DNA from: Pseudoxanthomonas sp. J35
GTDB taxonomy: Bacteria; Pseudomonadota; Gammaproteobacteria; Xanthomonadales; Xanthomonadaceae
Length of the DNA stretch: 64,000 nt
Assembly (NCBI RefSeq): GCF_000513995.1
Contig: NZ_AZVB01000003.1
Coordinates: 124,001 to 188,000, forward strand
Direction of reading: 5' to 3'
Numbering within the stretch: the first letter of the stretch is position 1; every line of letters starts with the position of its first letter. Position numbers and translations under genes: made by a program. Of this stretch, positions 17,985 through 27,137 are shown in pieces. The notes under the pieces are model-generated. The model ran no database searches. It saw only the letters and a program-made list of their open reading frames with translations, and was not told the origin of the DNA.

Positions 17985-18761
17985 ATGACGACGAACCGGT
18001 GGCGGCTGGACGGGCAACTGGCGCTGGTGACCGGCGCCTCCGCGGGCATTGGCCTGGCGATCGCACGCGAGCTGGCCGCGCTGGGCGCGGACCTGCTGCT
18101 GGTGGCGCGCGCCGAGGACGCACTGCAGGACGTGCGCGACGAACTGGCCGAACGCCATCCCTCGCAGGACATCCTCGCCATGTCCGCCGACGTGGCCGAC
18201 GACGAGGACCGCCAGGCGATCCTCGACTGGGTCGAGGACCAGGGCGAAGGCCTGCACATCCTCGTGAACAACGCCGGCGGCAACGTCACCAAGGCCGCGG
18301 TGGACTACACCGAGGACGAGTGGCGGCGGATCTTCGAGACCAACCTGTTCTCGGCCTTCGAGCTGTCGCGCTACGCGCATCCGCTGCTGGCGCGGCATGG
18401 CGCCTCGTCGATCGTCAACGTCGGCAGCGTCTCGGGCATGACCCACGTGCGCAGCGGCGTGGTCTACGGCATGAGCAAGGCCGCGCTGCACCAGATGACC
18501 CGCAACCTCGCCGGGGAATGGGCCGAGGACGGGATCCGGGTCAACGCGGTGGCGCCGTGGTACATCCGCACGCGGCGCACTTCCGGGCCACTGTCGGACC
18601 CGGACTACTACGAGGAAGTGATCGACCGCACACCGATGCGGCGGATCGGCGAACCGGAGGAGGTCGCCGCGACGGTCGCGTTCCTGTGCCTGCCGGCGGC
18701 CAGCTATGTCACCGGCGAATGCATCGCTGTCGACGGCGGCTTCCTGCGCTACGGGTTCTGA
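17985..18761 (+). CDS. SDR family NAD(P)-dependent oxidoreductase, tropinone-reductase-like
   Basis: The 258-residue classical short-chain dehydrogenase has the cofactor motif [10 protein letters not shown] near residue 16, NNAGG at about residue 95, the catalytic Ser in GSVSGMTHV and the YGMSK active-site Tyr/Lys. The substrate loop, ending in [12 protein letters not shown], resembles tropinone reductase-like members, whose bacterial substrates are unknown. A TATCCT box ends six bases before the ATG and there is no Shine-Dalgarno sequence, so the mRNA is probably leaderless. Confidence 0.9.
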   Translation: MTTNRWRLDGQLALVTGASAGIGLAIARELAALGADLLLVARAEDALQDVRDELAERHPSQDILAMSADVADDEDRQAILDWVEDQGEGLHILVNNAGGNVTKAAVDYTEDEWRRIFETNLFSAFELSRYAHPLLARHGASSIVNVGSVSGMTHVRSGVVYGMSKAALHQMTRNLAGEWAEDGIRVNAVAPWYIRTRRTSGPLSDPDYYEEVIDRTPMRRIGEPEEVAATVAFLCLPAASYVTGECIAVDGGFLRYGF

Positions 18762-18804
18762 GCGCGGCGGCGCACGGCGTCGCCGACACCGCAGAGGCCG
18801 CGCC

Positions 18805-19638
18805 TCAGGTGCGCAGGGCGCTCTCCGGCACTTCGATTTCCATCGCCAGGGCCAGGTGGTCCGAATACGCCGCCGGCACCGCCTTCGAGCCCATGCAGCG
18901 CAGCTCGCCGCTGACCAGGATGTGGTCGATCGCGCGCTGCGGCTTCCAGCTGGGGAAGGTGGGCACCGGGCATTCCGGCGGGCGCAGGGTGGTGCGGCGG
19001 TAAAGGACTTCCATCTCCGGCTGGTCGGGCAGGCAGTTGAAGTCGCCCATCAGCACGGCGTTGGGATGGTCCTGCAGCACCTCGGCGATGAACGACAGCT
19101 GCGCCAGGCGGGAGCGCGCGCCCAGCGACAGGTGTGCCACCGCCACGGTCAGGCCTTCGCGGTCGTCGCCGAAGTGCGCCAGCAGCACGCCGCGGCCCTT
19201 GATCCGGCCGGGCAGGGAATGGTCGCTGGTCCGCACCGGTTCCAGCTTGCTGAGCAGGCCGTTGGCGCTGGAGGCCACGCCGCCGACGCTGCGGTTGGGC
19301 TGGTGGGTCCAGTAGTGGAAGCCGGCGCGCTGGGCCAAGTAGTGGGTCTGGTTGGTGAAACCCGAGCGCAGGCTGCCCGGGTCGCTTTCCTGCAGGCCGA
19401 CGATGTCGTGGCCGCTGGCCAGCTTGGCGATCGCGTCCAGGCTGGAGCGCTTGCGCCCGGCCGGCAGCGCGTGCGACCAGCTGCGGGTCACGTAGTCGCT
19501 GTAGCGACGGGTGCTGGACCCGGCCTGGATGTTGGCGCTGAGCACGCGCAACCGGCGGGCGCCGGCTGCGCCTTCGCCGGCATCGTCGGCCGGCGGCTGC
19601 ATGCGGGGTTCGTCGTGGGCGGGCGTGGGGGTGCCCAT
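18805..19638 (-). CDS. Endonuclease/exonuclease/phosphatase family protein
   Basis: A 277-residue protein with the EEP (DNase I-like) fold. It contains the metal-binding Glu in DIVGLQESDPGS, the catalytic region VAVAHLSLGARSR, the motif LMGDFNCLPD and the terminal YSDHLALAMEI His pair. No signal peptide is evident; the N-terminal 25 residues are hydrophilic and poorly conserved, so a later start is possible. Family members cut nucleic acids, phosphoesters or phospholipids, and the substrate cannot be chosen here. It is followed upstream by the dsbA pair on the same strand. Confidence 0.85.
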   Translation of the reverse strand: MGTPTPAHDEPRMQPPADDAGEGAAGARRLRVLSANIQAGSSTRRYSDYVTRSWSHALPAGRKRSSLDAIAKLASGHDIVGLQESDPGSLRSGFTNQTHYLAQRAGFHYWTHQPNRSVGGVASSANGLLSKLEPVRTSDHSLPGRIKGRGVLLAHFGDDREGLTVAVAHLSLGARSRLAQLSFIAEVLQDHPNAVLMGDFNCLPDQPEMEVLYRRTTLRPPECPVPTFPSWKPQRAIDHILVSGELRCMGSKAVPAAYSDHLALAMEIEVPESALRT

Positions 19639-19658
19639 GCGGTCGGTGCGGCGGCGCC

Positions 19659-20486
19659 TCAGCGCGCGCCGCGCTCCTGCGCCACCAGCCAGTCCACCGT
19701 CTGCAGCATCTTCTCCGGACCGGCGGCCGGGATCGGCACGGTGTACTTGCCGTTGACCACGATGGTCGGGGTCGCGTCGATCTTCGAGCGGACCGCGAAC
19801 TGCTTGGCGCGGTTGATCTTGGCGTCGATGCCGAAGCTGTCGAAGGTGTCGGCGAAGCGCTTGGGGTCCACGCCGTACTGGGCGTAGAACGGGGCCAGCT
19901 CCTTCGCGCCGACGTTGGCGGACACCGGCAGGCTGCGCTGCACGTGGATGGCGTTGAACACCGCGTCGTGGGTCTGCGGCAGCACGCCCAGCGCCTCGGC
20001 GGTGAAGTAGGCGCGCGCGTACGGGGTCCAGTAGCCGCCGAACGCCGCCGGCACGTGGATCGCGTTGACGTCGGCCGGCTGGCGCTGCTTCCAGGCCTGG
20101 TACACCGGCTCGAAGTGGGCGCAGTGCGGGCAGGTGTAGCCGAACACCTCGGCCACCTCGATGCGGCCGGTGGCCGGCTGGAACGGCTGGCCACCGCTGA
20201 TCTCGATGTAGTCGACACCGGCGACCGGGGCCGGACCCTGCGGCGCGGCCGGCGCGGCCGGCGCGACCGGGGCAGCCGGCGCGTCCGGGGCAGCCGGCGC
20301 GTCCTGCGCCGGAGCGCTGGCGGCTTCGCCCTGCGGCGCGGCCTCCGGAGCGGCGGTGGGCGCGGTTTCGGCCGGCGCGGCGGCCGGGGCCTCGGCGGGG
20401 GCGGCCGGAGCCGGGGCCTCGGGGCCCGAACAGGCGGCCAAGGCCAGCAGGAACGGCAGGGTGAGGCTGAGGTGGCGCTTGCTCAT
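19659..20486 (-). CDS. dsbA: Thiol:disulfide interchange protein DsbA, lipoprotein form with long linker
   Basis: The 275-residue protein oxidises cysteines in the periplasm. A lipobox (ALAACSG at residues 14-20) predicts lipid anchoring. About 70 residues of almost pure Ala/Pro/Glu follow before the DsbA domain, which starts near YIEISGGQPFQP. The active site CPHC lies in EVFGYTCPHCAHFEPV, and the cis-Pro loop is DATPTIVVNGKY. A clear AGGAG precedes the ATG at 20486. It is directly downstream of a second dsbA, with which it shares the domain but not the linker. Confidence 0.9.
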   Translation of the reverse strand: MSKRHLSLTLPFLLALAACSGPEAPAPAAPAEAPAAAPAETAPTAAPEAAPQGEAASAPAQDAPAAPDAPAAPVAPAAPAAPQGPAPVAGVDYIEISGGQPFQPATGRIEVAEVFGYTCPHCAHFEPVYQAWKQRQPADVNAIHVPAAFGGYWTPYARAYFTAEALGVLPQTHDAVFNAIHVQRSLPVSANVGAKELAPFYAQYGVDPKRFADTFDSFGIDAKINRAKQFAVRSKIDATPTIVVNGKYTVPIPAAGPEKMLQTVDWLVAQERGAR

Positions 20487-20557
20487 GGATGGTCTCCTGG
20501 AAGCAGAGGTTGGGTCGGCGGCCGTCAACGCAAGGTCGGGATGGCCGCCGCCGGGGG

Positions 20558-21202
20558 TCATTGGCCGGTCTTCATGCGCTGGCGTTCATGCGCCACCAGC
20601 CAGTCGGCGATGCGCAGCGAGTCCTCGAGGCTGCTGCCGCGCACGCGGTAGCGGCCGGCGACGATCAGGGTCGGGGTGGCGTCCACGCCGCTGGCGATGG
20701 CGAACTCTCGCGCCTGGCGCATGCGCGCCTCGACCGAAGGATCGGCCAGCGCCGCGCGGACGCGCTCGGCGTCGACGCCGTAGCGCGAATAGAAGGCCGC
20801 CAGCTCCTGCGCGGTCGGGTTGCGCGGCAGCTCGCCGTCGCGGTGGATCGCGGCGAACACGGCGTCGTGGCTGCGCGCCAGCAGGCCCAGGTCGGAGGCG
20901 GCGAAGTAGGCGCGCGCCCAGGCGTCCCAGTAGCCGCCGAACACCGCCGGCACCGGCACCAGGTCGACGTCGCGGCCCTGGCGGGCCTTCCACGCCTTGA
21001 GCATCGGCTCGAAATGGGCGCAGTGCGGGCAGGAGTAGCCGAACAGTTCGGCCACCTCGATCCGGCCGGGCCTGGCCGCCCATGGCTTGCCGCCCGGGAT
21101 CTCCACGTAGTCGCGCCCGGCCACCGGCGCATCGGCGGCCGCGGCGGGCCCCGGCAGCCAGGCCAGGGCGGCGAGCAGGAGTCCGGACAGCAAAGCCTTC
21201 AT
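20558..21202 (-). CDS. dsbA: Thiol:disulfide interchange protein DsbA, soluble form
   Basis: The 214-residue periplasmic oxidase has a cleavable Sec signal (MKALLSGLLLAALAWLPGPAAA). The DsbA domain follows with the CPHC active site in ELFGYSCPHCAHFEPM and the cis-Pro segment DATPTLIVAGRY. It belongs with the neighbouring lipoprotein copy and cytochrome c4 as a minus-strand cluster. The two copies probably arose by duplication. Confidence 0.92.
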   Translation of the reverse strand: MKALLSGLLLAALAWLPGPAAAADAPVAGRDYVEIPGGKPWAARPGRIEVAELFGYSCPHCAHFEPMLKAWKARQGRDVDLVPVPAVFGGYWDAWARAYFAASDLGLLARSHDAVFAAIHRDGELPRNPTAQELAAFYSRYGVDAERVRAALADPSVEARMRQAREFAIASGVDATPTLIVAGRYRVRGSSLEDSLRIADWLVAHERQRMKTGQ

Positions 21203-21328
21203 CGATGAGTCTCCCGGCAGGGGCCGGCGGGAATGTCCGCCGGCGGAAAAAACGACGCCGGCCCTGGGGCCGGCGCGAGTCTGGAGAGAGGGACCGCGGC
21301 CATCAGACCGCGCCGGCGCCGCGAAGTT

Positions 21329-22114
21329 TCAGGACTGCGGTTCGCCGGCAGCGGCGACGTCGTCGGCACGCGGGTGCAGGCCCTGCATGTAGCTGGACAG
21401 CGCCCCGATCTCTTCCTCGGTCAGCGAACGGGCCACCTTGGCCATGATCTGGAAGCGGGCCGGGTCGCGCTCGCTGGTCACGCCGGCCTTGTATTCCTGC
21501 AGGCGGCGGGCGGTGTAGTCGGCATGCTGGCCGCCCACGTGCGGATAGCCCGGGCCCGGGTTGCCGGCGCCGGCGGGGCCGTGGCAGGCCATGCACGCCG
21601 GGATGCCGCGCTCGGCGTCGCCGCCTCGGAACAGCTTCTCGCCGATCTGGTAGTACTTCAGGCCGGCGTAGGGGCCCTGGGTGACCTCGCTGTCGTCGGC
21701 CACGCCGGCGCCGGACTTCTGCCTGGCGAAGAAGGCGCCGACGTCGCGCATGTCCTGCGGGCTCAGCGACTGGGCGAACGGCACCATCACCGCGGCCAGG
21801 CCGCTGTGGCGCTCGCCGCTGGCGAACAGGGCCAGCTGGCGGGCGATGTAGAGCTCGCCCTGGCCGGCCAGGCGCGGGTACATCGGATCGACCGGGTTGC
21901 CGTCGGCGCCATGGCAGGCGGCGCAGGTGGCGGCCTTGGCGGCGCCGGCCTCGGCATCGCCCCAGTGGGTCTTGCTCAGGTCCACCTCGAGCGGGGCCGT
22001 CTCCACGGGCGCGTTGTCCGGCACCGGCACCACCGTGGTCTGGGCGGCGTAAGCAGCGACGGTGGCGACCGCGAGGGCCAGTCCGGCAAGGGCGAAAACG
22101 CGAGCGTGGCGCAT
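21329..22114 (-). CDS. Di-haem cytochrome c4
   Basis: This 261-residue periplasmic protein has a signal peptide (residues 1-24) and two cytochrome c domains, each with a haem-binding motif: CAACH near residue 85 and CMACH near residue 178. Met axial ligands are suggested by VMVPFAQSLS and similar segments. Cytochrome c4 passes electrons from the bc1 complex to terminal oxidases. Its place beside dsbA is a known arrangement in Xanthomonadaceae and may reflect the thiol chemistry of cytochrome c maturation. Confidence 0.92.
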   Translation of the reverse strand: MRHARVFALAGLALAVATVAAYAAQTTVVPVPDNAPVETAPLEVDLSKTHWGDAEAGAAKAATCAACHGADGNPVDPMYPRLAGQGELYIARQLALFASGERHSGLAAVMVPFAQSLSPQDMRDVGAFFARQKSGAGVADDSEVTQGPYAGLKYYQIGEKLFRGGDAERGIPACMACHGPAGAGNPGPGYPHVGGQHADYTARRLQEYKAGVTSERDPARFQIMAKVARSLTEEEIGALSSYMQGLHPRADDVAAAGEPQS

Positions 22115-22264
22115 GCTAGAGCTCCGGGAACCCGATCAGGAGGCGGCGGTGAACGGCCGCGAAACGTCGGGATTATCCCTGTGGCGGGGCGCGACGGTCA
22201 ACGAAATCCCCGCCGTGGCCGGCCAGCGCAGCCCGGCCGTGCCGACTCGTGCGATCCTGTGCGC

Positions 22265-22867
22265 ATGTCCAATCCCCTCGAGAAGGCCCGCTACCTGGGC
22301 TCCGCGCACACGCCCGCGCAGCTGCCGCCCGATGGCGGCTTCGAAGTGGCCTTCGCCGGCCGCTCCAACGCCGGCAAGTCCAGCGCGCTCAACGCCCTGA
22401 CCCGGCAGAACGCCCTGGCCCGCGTCTCCAAGACCCCCGGCCGCACCCAGCAGCTGGTCTATTTCGAGGTGGCGCCGCAGCGCTACCTGGTCGACCTGCC
22501 CGGCTACGGCTACGCCAAGGTGCCGATGGAGATGAAGGCGCACTGGGAGCGCTTCCTCGACGGCTGGTTCCAGACCCGCCAGGCCCTGCGCGGGCTGGTG
22601 GTGGTGATGGACATCCGCCATCCGCTCAAGGACTACGACCGGCAGATGATCGACTACGCGATCGGCCGCGGCCTGCCGGCGCATGCGCTGCTGACCAAGG
22701 CCGACAAGCTCGGCCGCGGCCAGCAGGCGCAGGCGGTGCTGGCGGTGCGGCGCGAGCTGGCCGCCGCCGGCGCCGGCCACGTCGGGGTGCAGGCGTTTTC
22801 CAGCGAGAGCAAGCAGGGCGTGGACGAGGTCCGCGCGGTGGTGTCCGGCTGGCTGGAACTGGCCTGA
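22265..22867 (+). CDS. engB: Ribosome biogenesis GTPase EngB/YsxC
   Basis: A 200-residue GTPase with G1 GRSNAGKSS, G2/G3 region TPGRTQQ and DLPGYGYAK, and G4 TKAD. EngB is essential in many bacteria and acts in 50S subunit assembly. The ATG at 22265 gives the usual length; there is no Shine-Dalgarno sequence, while GATCCT ends six bases before it, as expected for a leaderless message. It is divergent from the cytochrome c4 gene and converges on the VIT-family gene through a shared hairpin. Confidence 0.95.
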   Translation: MSNPLEKARYLGSAHTPAQLPPDGGFEVAFAGRSNAGKSSALNALTRQNALARVSKTPGRTQQLVYFEVAPQRYLVDLPGYGYAKVPMEMKAHWERFLDGWFQTRQALRGLVVVMDIRHPLKDYDRQMIDYAIGRGLPAHALLTKADKLGRGQQAQAVLAVRRELAAAGAGHVGVQAFSSESKQGVDEVRAVVSGWLELA

Positions 22868-22870
22868 GCG

Positions 22871-22894
22871 GAGCGGCCGTGTCGGCGGCCGCTC
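22871..22894. terminator. Bidirectional hairpin between engB and the VIT-family gene
   Basis: GAGCGGCC (22871-22878) pairs with GGCCGCTC (22887-22894). The right arm overlaps the stop codon of the minus-strand gene. There is no T tract on either side. Confidence 0.4.
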
Positions 22895-23609
22895 AGACCG
22901 CCACGTCGAACAGGCCGCCGATGAGGTGGGCGGCGGCCATCGCCGCCGCGCCCCAGAACCCGACCCGCAGCGCGCCGCGCAGCATCGGCGCGCCGCCGGT
23001 CCAGGCGGCCAGTGCGCCGGACAGCAGCAACCCGACCAGGGTGGCCGAGGTGACCACCAGGCCGGTGGTGGCAGGCGGCGAAAGCAGGGTGGCTGTGATC
23101 GGCAGCACCGCGCCGGCGCAGAACGCGGCGGCCGAGGCTGCGGCCGCCTGCACCGGGCGCGCGCGCAGGCTCTCGCTGATGCCCAGTTCGTCGCGGGCGT
23201 GCGCGCCGAGCGCGTCGTGCGCGGTGAGCTGCTCGGCGACCTGGCGCGCCAGTGCCGGGTCCAGGCCGCGCTGCCGGTAGATCTGCGCCAGTTCCTCCAG
23301 CTCCGCTTCGGGGTCCTCGCGCAGCTCGCGCTTCTCGATGGCCATGTCGGCCTCTTCGGTGTCGGCCTGCGACTGCACCGAGACGTACTCGCCGGCAGCC
23401 ATCGACATCGCGCCGGCGACGGTGGCGGCGATGCCGGCGGTGAGGATCGCGCCCGCCTCGGCGCCGCTGGCGGCCACGCCGACCACCACGCCGGCGACCG
23501 AGACGATGCCGTCGTTGGCGCCCAGCACCGCTGCGCGCAGCCAGCCCACCCGTTCGGTGCGGTGCAGTTCGGGATGGCGGCTGCGGTGCTGCAGGCGGGT
23601 CTGTGGCAT
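22893..23609 (-). CDS. VIT1/CCC1 family Fe2+/Mn2+ transporter
   Basis: A 238-residue protein with five hydrophobic segments. The first motif, [22 protein letters not shown], and the cytoplasmic helix with many Glu residues ([22 protein letters not shown]) match the vacuolar iron transporter family, in which these Glu residues bind metal between the second and third membrane helices. It probably exports or sequesters Fe2+ or Mn2+. The start is an ATG at 23609. It is divergent from gshA. Confidence 0.9.
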   Translation of the reverse strand: MPQTRLQHRSRHPELHRTERVGWLRAAVLGANDGIVSVAGVVVGVAASGAEAGAILTAGIAATVAGAMSMAAGEYVSVQSQADTEEADMAIEKRELREDPEAELEELAQIYRQRGLDPALARQVAEQLTAHDALGAHARDELGISESLRARPVQAAAASAAAFCAGAVLPITATLLSPPATTGLVVTSATLVGLLLSGALAAWTGGAPMLRGALRVGFWGAAAMAAAHLIGGLFDVAV

Positions 23610-23751
23610 GCGCCCAAGCCTACCCCATGCCGTCGTGCCGGCCGGCGGAATGCTGCACGCCCGCCGGCGAAACGTCGGCGCGGGCGCCGGCCACGTTATA
23701 GTTCGCACCCATCCACGCGGCCGCGCGGCCGCCGCCCCACGCGAGCCGCCC

Positions 23752-25131
23752 TTGTCGAGTCCCAGCCACGTCGCCGATACGCCGATCACCCAGCGTGCCC
23801 AGCTGGTCGAGTACCTCGCTTCCGGCGAGAAGCCGCGGGGCGACTGGCGCATCGGCACCGAACACGAGAAGTTCGGCTTCCGCCTGGACGACCTGCGGCC
23901 GCCGGCGTTCGACGGCGAGCGCGGGATCGAGGCGCTGCTGCTCGGCCTGACCCGCTTCGGCTGGACCCCGGTCCAGGAAAGCGTCGATGGCAATCCGCCG
24001 CGCACGATCGCGCTGCTGCGCGAGGGCGCCTCGGTGACCCTGGAGCCGGCCGGCCAGCTGGAGCTGTCCGGCGCGCCGCTGCCCGACATCCACCAGACCT
24101 GCGTCGAACTGGGCACCCACCTCAACGAGGTGCACCAGGTTTCCGACGAACTGCAGCTGGGCTTCCTCGGCATGGGTTTCCAGCCGAAGTGGTCGCGCGC
24201 GGACATGCCGTGGATGCCCAAGGGCCGCTACCGGATCATGCGCGAGTACATGCCGAAGGTCGGCGGCCTCGGCCTGGACATGATGACCCGCACCTGCACG
24301 GTGCAGGTCAACCTCGACTTCGCCTCCGAGGCGGACATGGTGAAGAAGTTCCGGGTGTCGCTGGCGCTGCAGCCGGTGGCCACGGCGCTGTTCGCCGATT
24401 CACCGTTCACCGAGGGCAGGCCGAACGGCTACCTCAGCTACCGCTCGCACATCTGGACCGACACCGATCCGGACCGCACCGGCATGCTCGACTTCGTGTT
24501 CGAGGACGGCTTCGGCTACGAGCGCTACGTCGACTACCTGCTCGACGTGCCGATGTATTTCTCCTACCGCGACGGCGTGTACGTGGATGCCAGCGGGCAG
24601 AGCTTCCGCGACTTCCTCGACGGCCGGTTGCCGGCGCTGCCGGGCAAGCTGCCGACGCTGCGCGACTGGTCGGACCACATGACCACCGCCTTCCCCGAGG
24701 TGCGGCTGAAGAAGTACCTGGAGATGCGCGGCGCCGACAGCGGCCCGTGGTCGCGGCTGTGCGCGCTGCCGGCGTTCTGGGTCGGCCTGCTGTACGACGA
24801 CGCGGCGCTGGACGCGGCCTGGGACCTGGTCAAGGACTTCTCCCTTGAAGAGCGGCATGCGCTGCGCGATGGCGTGCCGATGCACGCGCTGAAGCTGCCG
24901 TTCCGCGGCGCCACCGTGCGCGAGCTGGCATTGCAGGCGCTGGAGATTTCCGCCGCCGGCCTGCGCCGGCGCGCCGCCTGCAACATCGACGGCATCGACG
25001 AGTCGCGCTTCCTCGAGCCGCTGCTGGAGATCGCGCACAGCGGCGTGACCGCCGCCGAGCGCAAGCTGGAGCTGTTCCACGGCCAGTGGAACGGCGACAT
25101 CGACCAGGTGTTCCGCCAGTTCGCCTACTGA
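23752..25131 (+). CDS. gshA: Glutamate-cysteine ligase, plant/proteobacterial type
   Basis: The 459-residue enzyme joins glutamate and cysteine in the first step of glutathione synthesis. Signature segments include [25 protein letters not shown] and [19 protein letters not shown]. No ATG or GTG exists before the conserved region; the TTG at 23752 is the only plausible start and lies after a TATAGT -10-like box (23697-23702). The length agrees with the family. Glutathione made here feeds the adhC/fghA pathway and the glutaredoxin encoded in this window. Confidence 0.93.
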   Translation: MSSPSHVADTPITQRAQLVEYLASGEKPRGDWRIGTEHEKFGFRLDDLRPPAFDGERGIEALLLGLTRFGWTPVQESVDGNPPRTIALLREGASVTLEPAGQLELSGAPLPDIHQTCVELGTHLNEVHQVSDELQLGFLGMGFQPKWSRADMPWMPKGRYRIMREYMPKVGGLGLDMMTRTCTVQVNLDFASEADMVKKFRVSLALQPVATALFADSPFTEGRPNGYLSYRSHIWTDTDPDRTGMLDFVFEDGFGYERYVDYLLDVPMYFSYRDGVYVDASGQSFRDFLDGRLPALPGKLPTLRDWSDHMTTAFPEVRLKKYLEMRGADSGPWSRLCALPAFWVGLLYDDAALDAAWDLVKDFSLEERHALRDGVPMHALKLPFRGATVRELALQALEISAAGLRRRAACNIDGIDESRFLEPLLEIAHSGVTAAERKLELFHGQWNGDIDQVFRQFAY

Positions 25132-25184
25132 GGCGCGCGGCGCGGCTGCCGCGCCTCGCGCAAGCCGGCCCCGCGGCCGTCCGG

Positions 25185-26405
25185 CTAGCGGTTGCGCAGC
25201 AGGCCCTTCAGCAGCTTCTTCGCCGCGCCTTCCTCCGGCTGCTCCCGGTCCGTGCGCCGGCCATCGTCGTCCTGCGGCATCGCTCCGGACAGGTCCATGC
25301 CGAGGATCGCGCTGGTGGTGGACTTGCTGCGCACGCGCACGTTCCATTCCGGGTTCCAGGGCTGCTTCGGATCCGCCGGCCGCGGCGGGTACGCGATGTT
25401 GGTCTCCGGACCGTAGGCCATCATCGAGAGCATGCCGGCGTCCTGGAAGATGCCTTTCGGGATCGCGCAGGCGGTGGTGGCAGGCGGCAGCAGCACCTTC
25501 TCCCCGATCCAGCGGTCGATGGTGGCGCCGGTGAGGTACTGCATCACGCCCTGGCCGGCGTCGGGCACCTCGGCGCTGCTCCACATCACCACGTCGCGGC
25601 CGCGGTTGCCGACGGCGTGGAGGAAGTACGCCCTGGCGTTGTCGACCGGCTGCCAGCGCAGGTCCAGGCCGGTGGCCGGGGAACCGCTGCTGGACAGGGC
25701 GATCGCCGGCATGAAGTCGGCGCTGCGGCCCAGTTCGAACTGCAGCGATCCGGGCACGCCGGCGCCGGTGATGCGGTGCGTGCCGGCCAGCGAGGCGTTG
25801 GCGGGCGCGCGCTTGCGCGCCTGGCGATTCGGCCACAGCACGTAGGACGGATCCGGGTCGATGTCGCGGTCGGGCGCGTAGCGACCCTGCTGCGGGTCGC
25901 CGCTGACGTCGACCTTGCCGTCCTTCACGCGGACGACGAACTCGCGTGGCTGGCCGGGACGGACCTCGCTGCCGCAGCCCCAGTAGAACAGCATGCGCAT
26001 CTCGCCATCGCGCGGCATGCCGATGTCCTGGCCCGGCCCGCGCTCGTGTGGCGCCTGCGGCTTGGCCGGCGGCGGCAGCAACGGCAGCGCGGACCCGAGG
26101 CCGAGCCCGGCCGGCACCTGCTGCTCGGCCGGTGCGCCGGGGTTGAGCCGGTTGTGCAGGGCCACGTCGAGGAAGCGGCCGCTGCCGGCCGGATGGCGCG
26201 TGTCCGGCCACTGCAGCTGGCCACCGCCGCCGCCCATCATCTTCGCCAGTCCGCCCAGCGCGCCCATGTCCGGCATGCCCGCCATGTGGTGGGTGGCCAC
26301 GTCGATCCAGACCCGGGTCGGGGGCGTGGAAGAGGGAGCGCTGCTTGCGGGCAGCGCCAGCAGCAGGGCAATGGCGAGGAGGCCGGTCGGCGGGCGCGGC
26401 TTCAT
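25185..26405 (-). CDS. Secreted protein of unknown function
   Basis: The gene encodes 406 residues with a Sec signal (about residues 1-23). A Met/Gly-rich stretch follows (MPDMGALGGLAKMMGGGGG in residues 43-65), then a conserved-looking body with FYWGCGSEVRPGQPREF, YVLWPNRQARKRAP and an Asp/Arg-rich end. I recognise no family. The single CGSE motif and Trp-rich repeats suggest an extracytoplasmic binding role, but this is a guess. The start ATG at 26405 has GGAA upstream. Codon use matches the neighbours, so it looks native. Confidence 0.65.
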   Translation of the reverse strand: MKPRPPTGLLAIALLLALPASSAPSSTPPTRVWIDVATHHMAGMPDMGALGGLAKMMGGGGGQLQWPDTRHPAGSGRFLDVALHNRLNPGAPAEQQVPAGLGLGSALPLLPPPAKPQAPHERGPGQDIGMPRDGEMRMLFYWGCGSEVRPGQPREFVVRVKDGKVDVSGDPQQGRYAPDRDIDPDPSYVLWPNRQARKRAPANASLAGTHRITGAGVPGSLQFELGRSADFMPAIALSSSGSPATGLDLRWQPVDNARAYFLHAVGNRGRDVVMWSSAEVPDAGQGVMQYLTGATIDRWIGEKVLLPPATTACAIPKGIFQDAGMLSMMAYGPETNIAYPPRPADPKQPWNPEWNVRVRSKSTTSAILGMDLSGAMPQDDDGRRTDREQPEEGAAKKLLKGLLRNR

Positions 26406-26507
26406 GGGATTCCTTCCGGTGGAGTGGATATCCCTAGAGCGCGGAATCGGGCCGGAAGCGGCCACGCCGGGCAAAGGACACACGGGGGGCCAGCCTCCTC
26501 GCGAGCC

Positions 26508-27086
26508 TCAGGACGAGGCCTCGTCCGCGAACAGGCCACCCTGCGCGGGCGGGTAGACCAGGTGGCCGGCTTCCATGCGTGCCAGCGGATGCTGCACGTG
26601 CGGCTGCGGAGGCTTGGCATCCATGATGTGCAGGATCTCCATGCGCCGGGACAGCAGGTCGGCGATCAGCCGCCGGTGGCATTGCCACCACAACAACTCG
26701 GCGCACATCAGCGCGGTCCGTTTCGTACGCGCCAGCTCCAAAGCGCGGGCGAGGGCGTCGGCGAATTCCCCGCCGGCCATGTGGTCGGCGTAGCCCTGGA
26801 AGGAGGCGTTGCGCCAGCCGCCATTGGGCGAGCCCGGCTGGACCTTGCGCCGGCCGCCCAGCTCCGGCAGCCACAGGTAGGTGATGCCGGCATCGGCCAG
26901 CCCGCCGTCCATCGCCTCGCTGCCGAACCAGCGATAGCGACGCGAGCCCGGATGGTGACGCACGTCGGCGATGGCCTCGATGCCGTGCAGCTGCAGAAGC
27001 CCGACGAAGTCCTGCCACGGGCGTGTCGAATGGCCCACGGTCCAGATGCGGGAGGGTGCCGGGATGTCCTGCGTGTTCTCGCTCAT
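26508..27086 (-). CDS. DUF488 domain protein
   Basis: A 192-residue cytoplasmic protein with all DUF488 landmarks: IWTVGHSTRPWQDF at the start, ADVRHHPGSRRYRWF, the central WLPELGGRR and a CAELLWWQCHR segment. The family contains conserved Cys/His and Arg residues and is sometimes linked to metal or nucleotide chemistry, but no function is established. It lies downstream of the broken catalase gene on the same strand and could be read from the same promoter. Confidence 0.88.
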   Translation of the reverse strand: MSENTQDIPAPSRIWTVGHSTRPWQDFVGLLQLHGIEAIADVRHHPGSRRYRWFGSEAMDGGLADAGITYLWLPELGGRRKVQPGSPNGGWRNASFQGYADHMAGGEFADALARALELARTKRTALMCAELLWWQCHRRLIADLLSRRMEILHIMDAKPPQPHVQHPLARMEAGHLVYPPAQGGLFADEASS

Positions 27087-27137
27087 GGCCGCGCGTCCGC
27101 GGCGGTGGCAGGTGCCATCCGCCGCGTCGGCAGAGAC

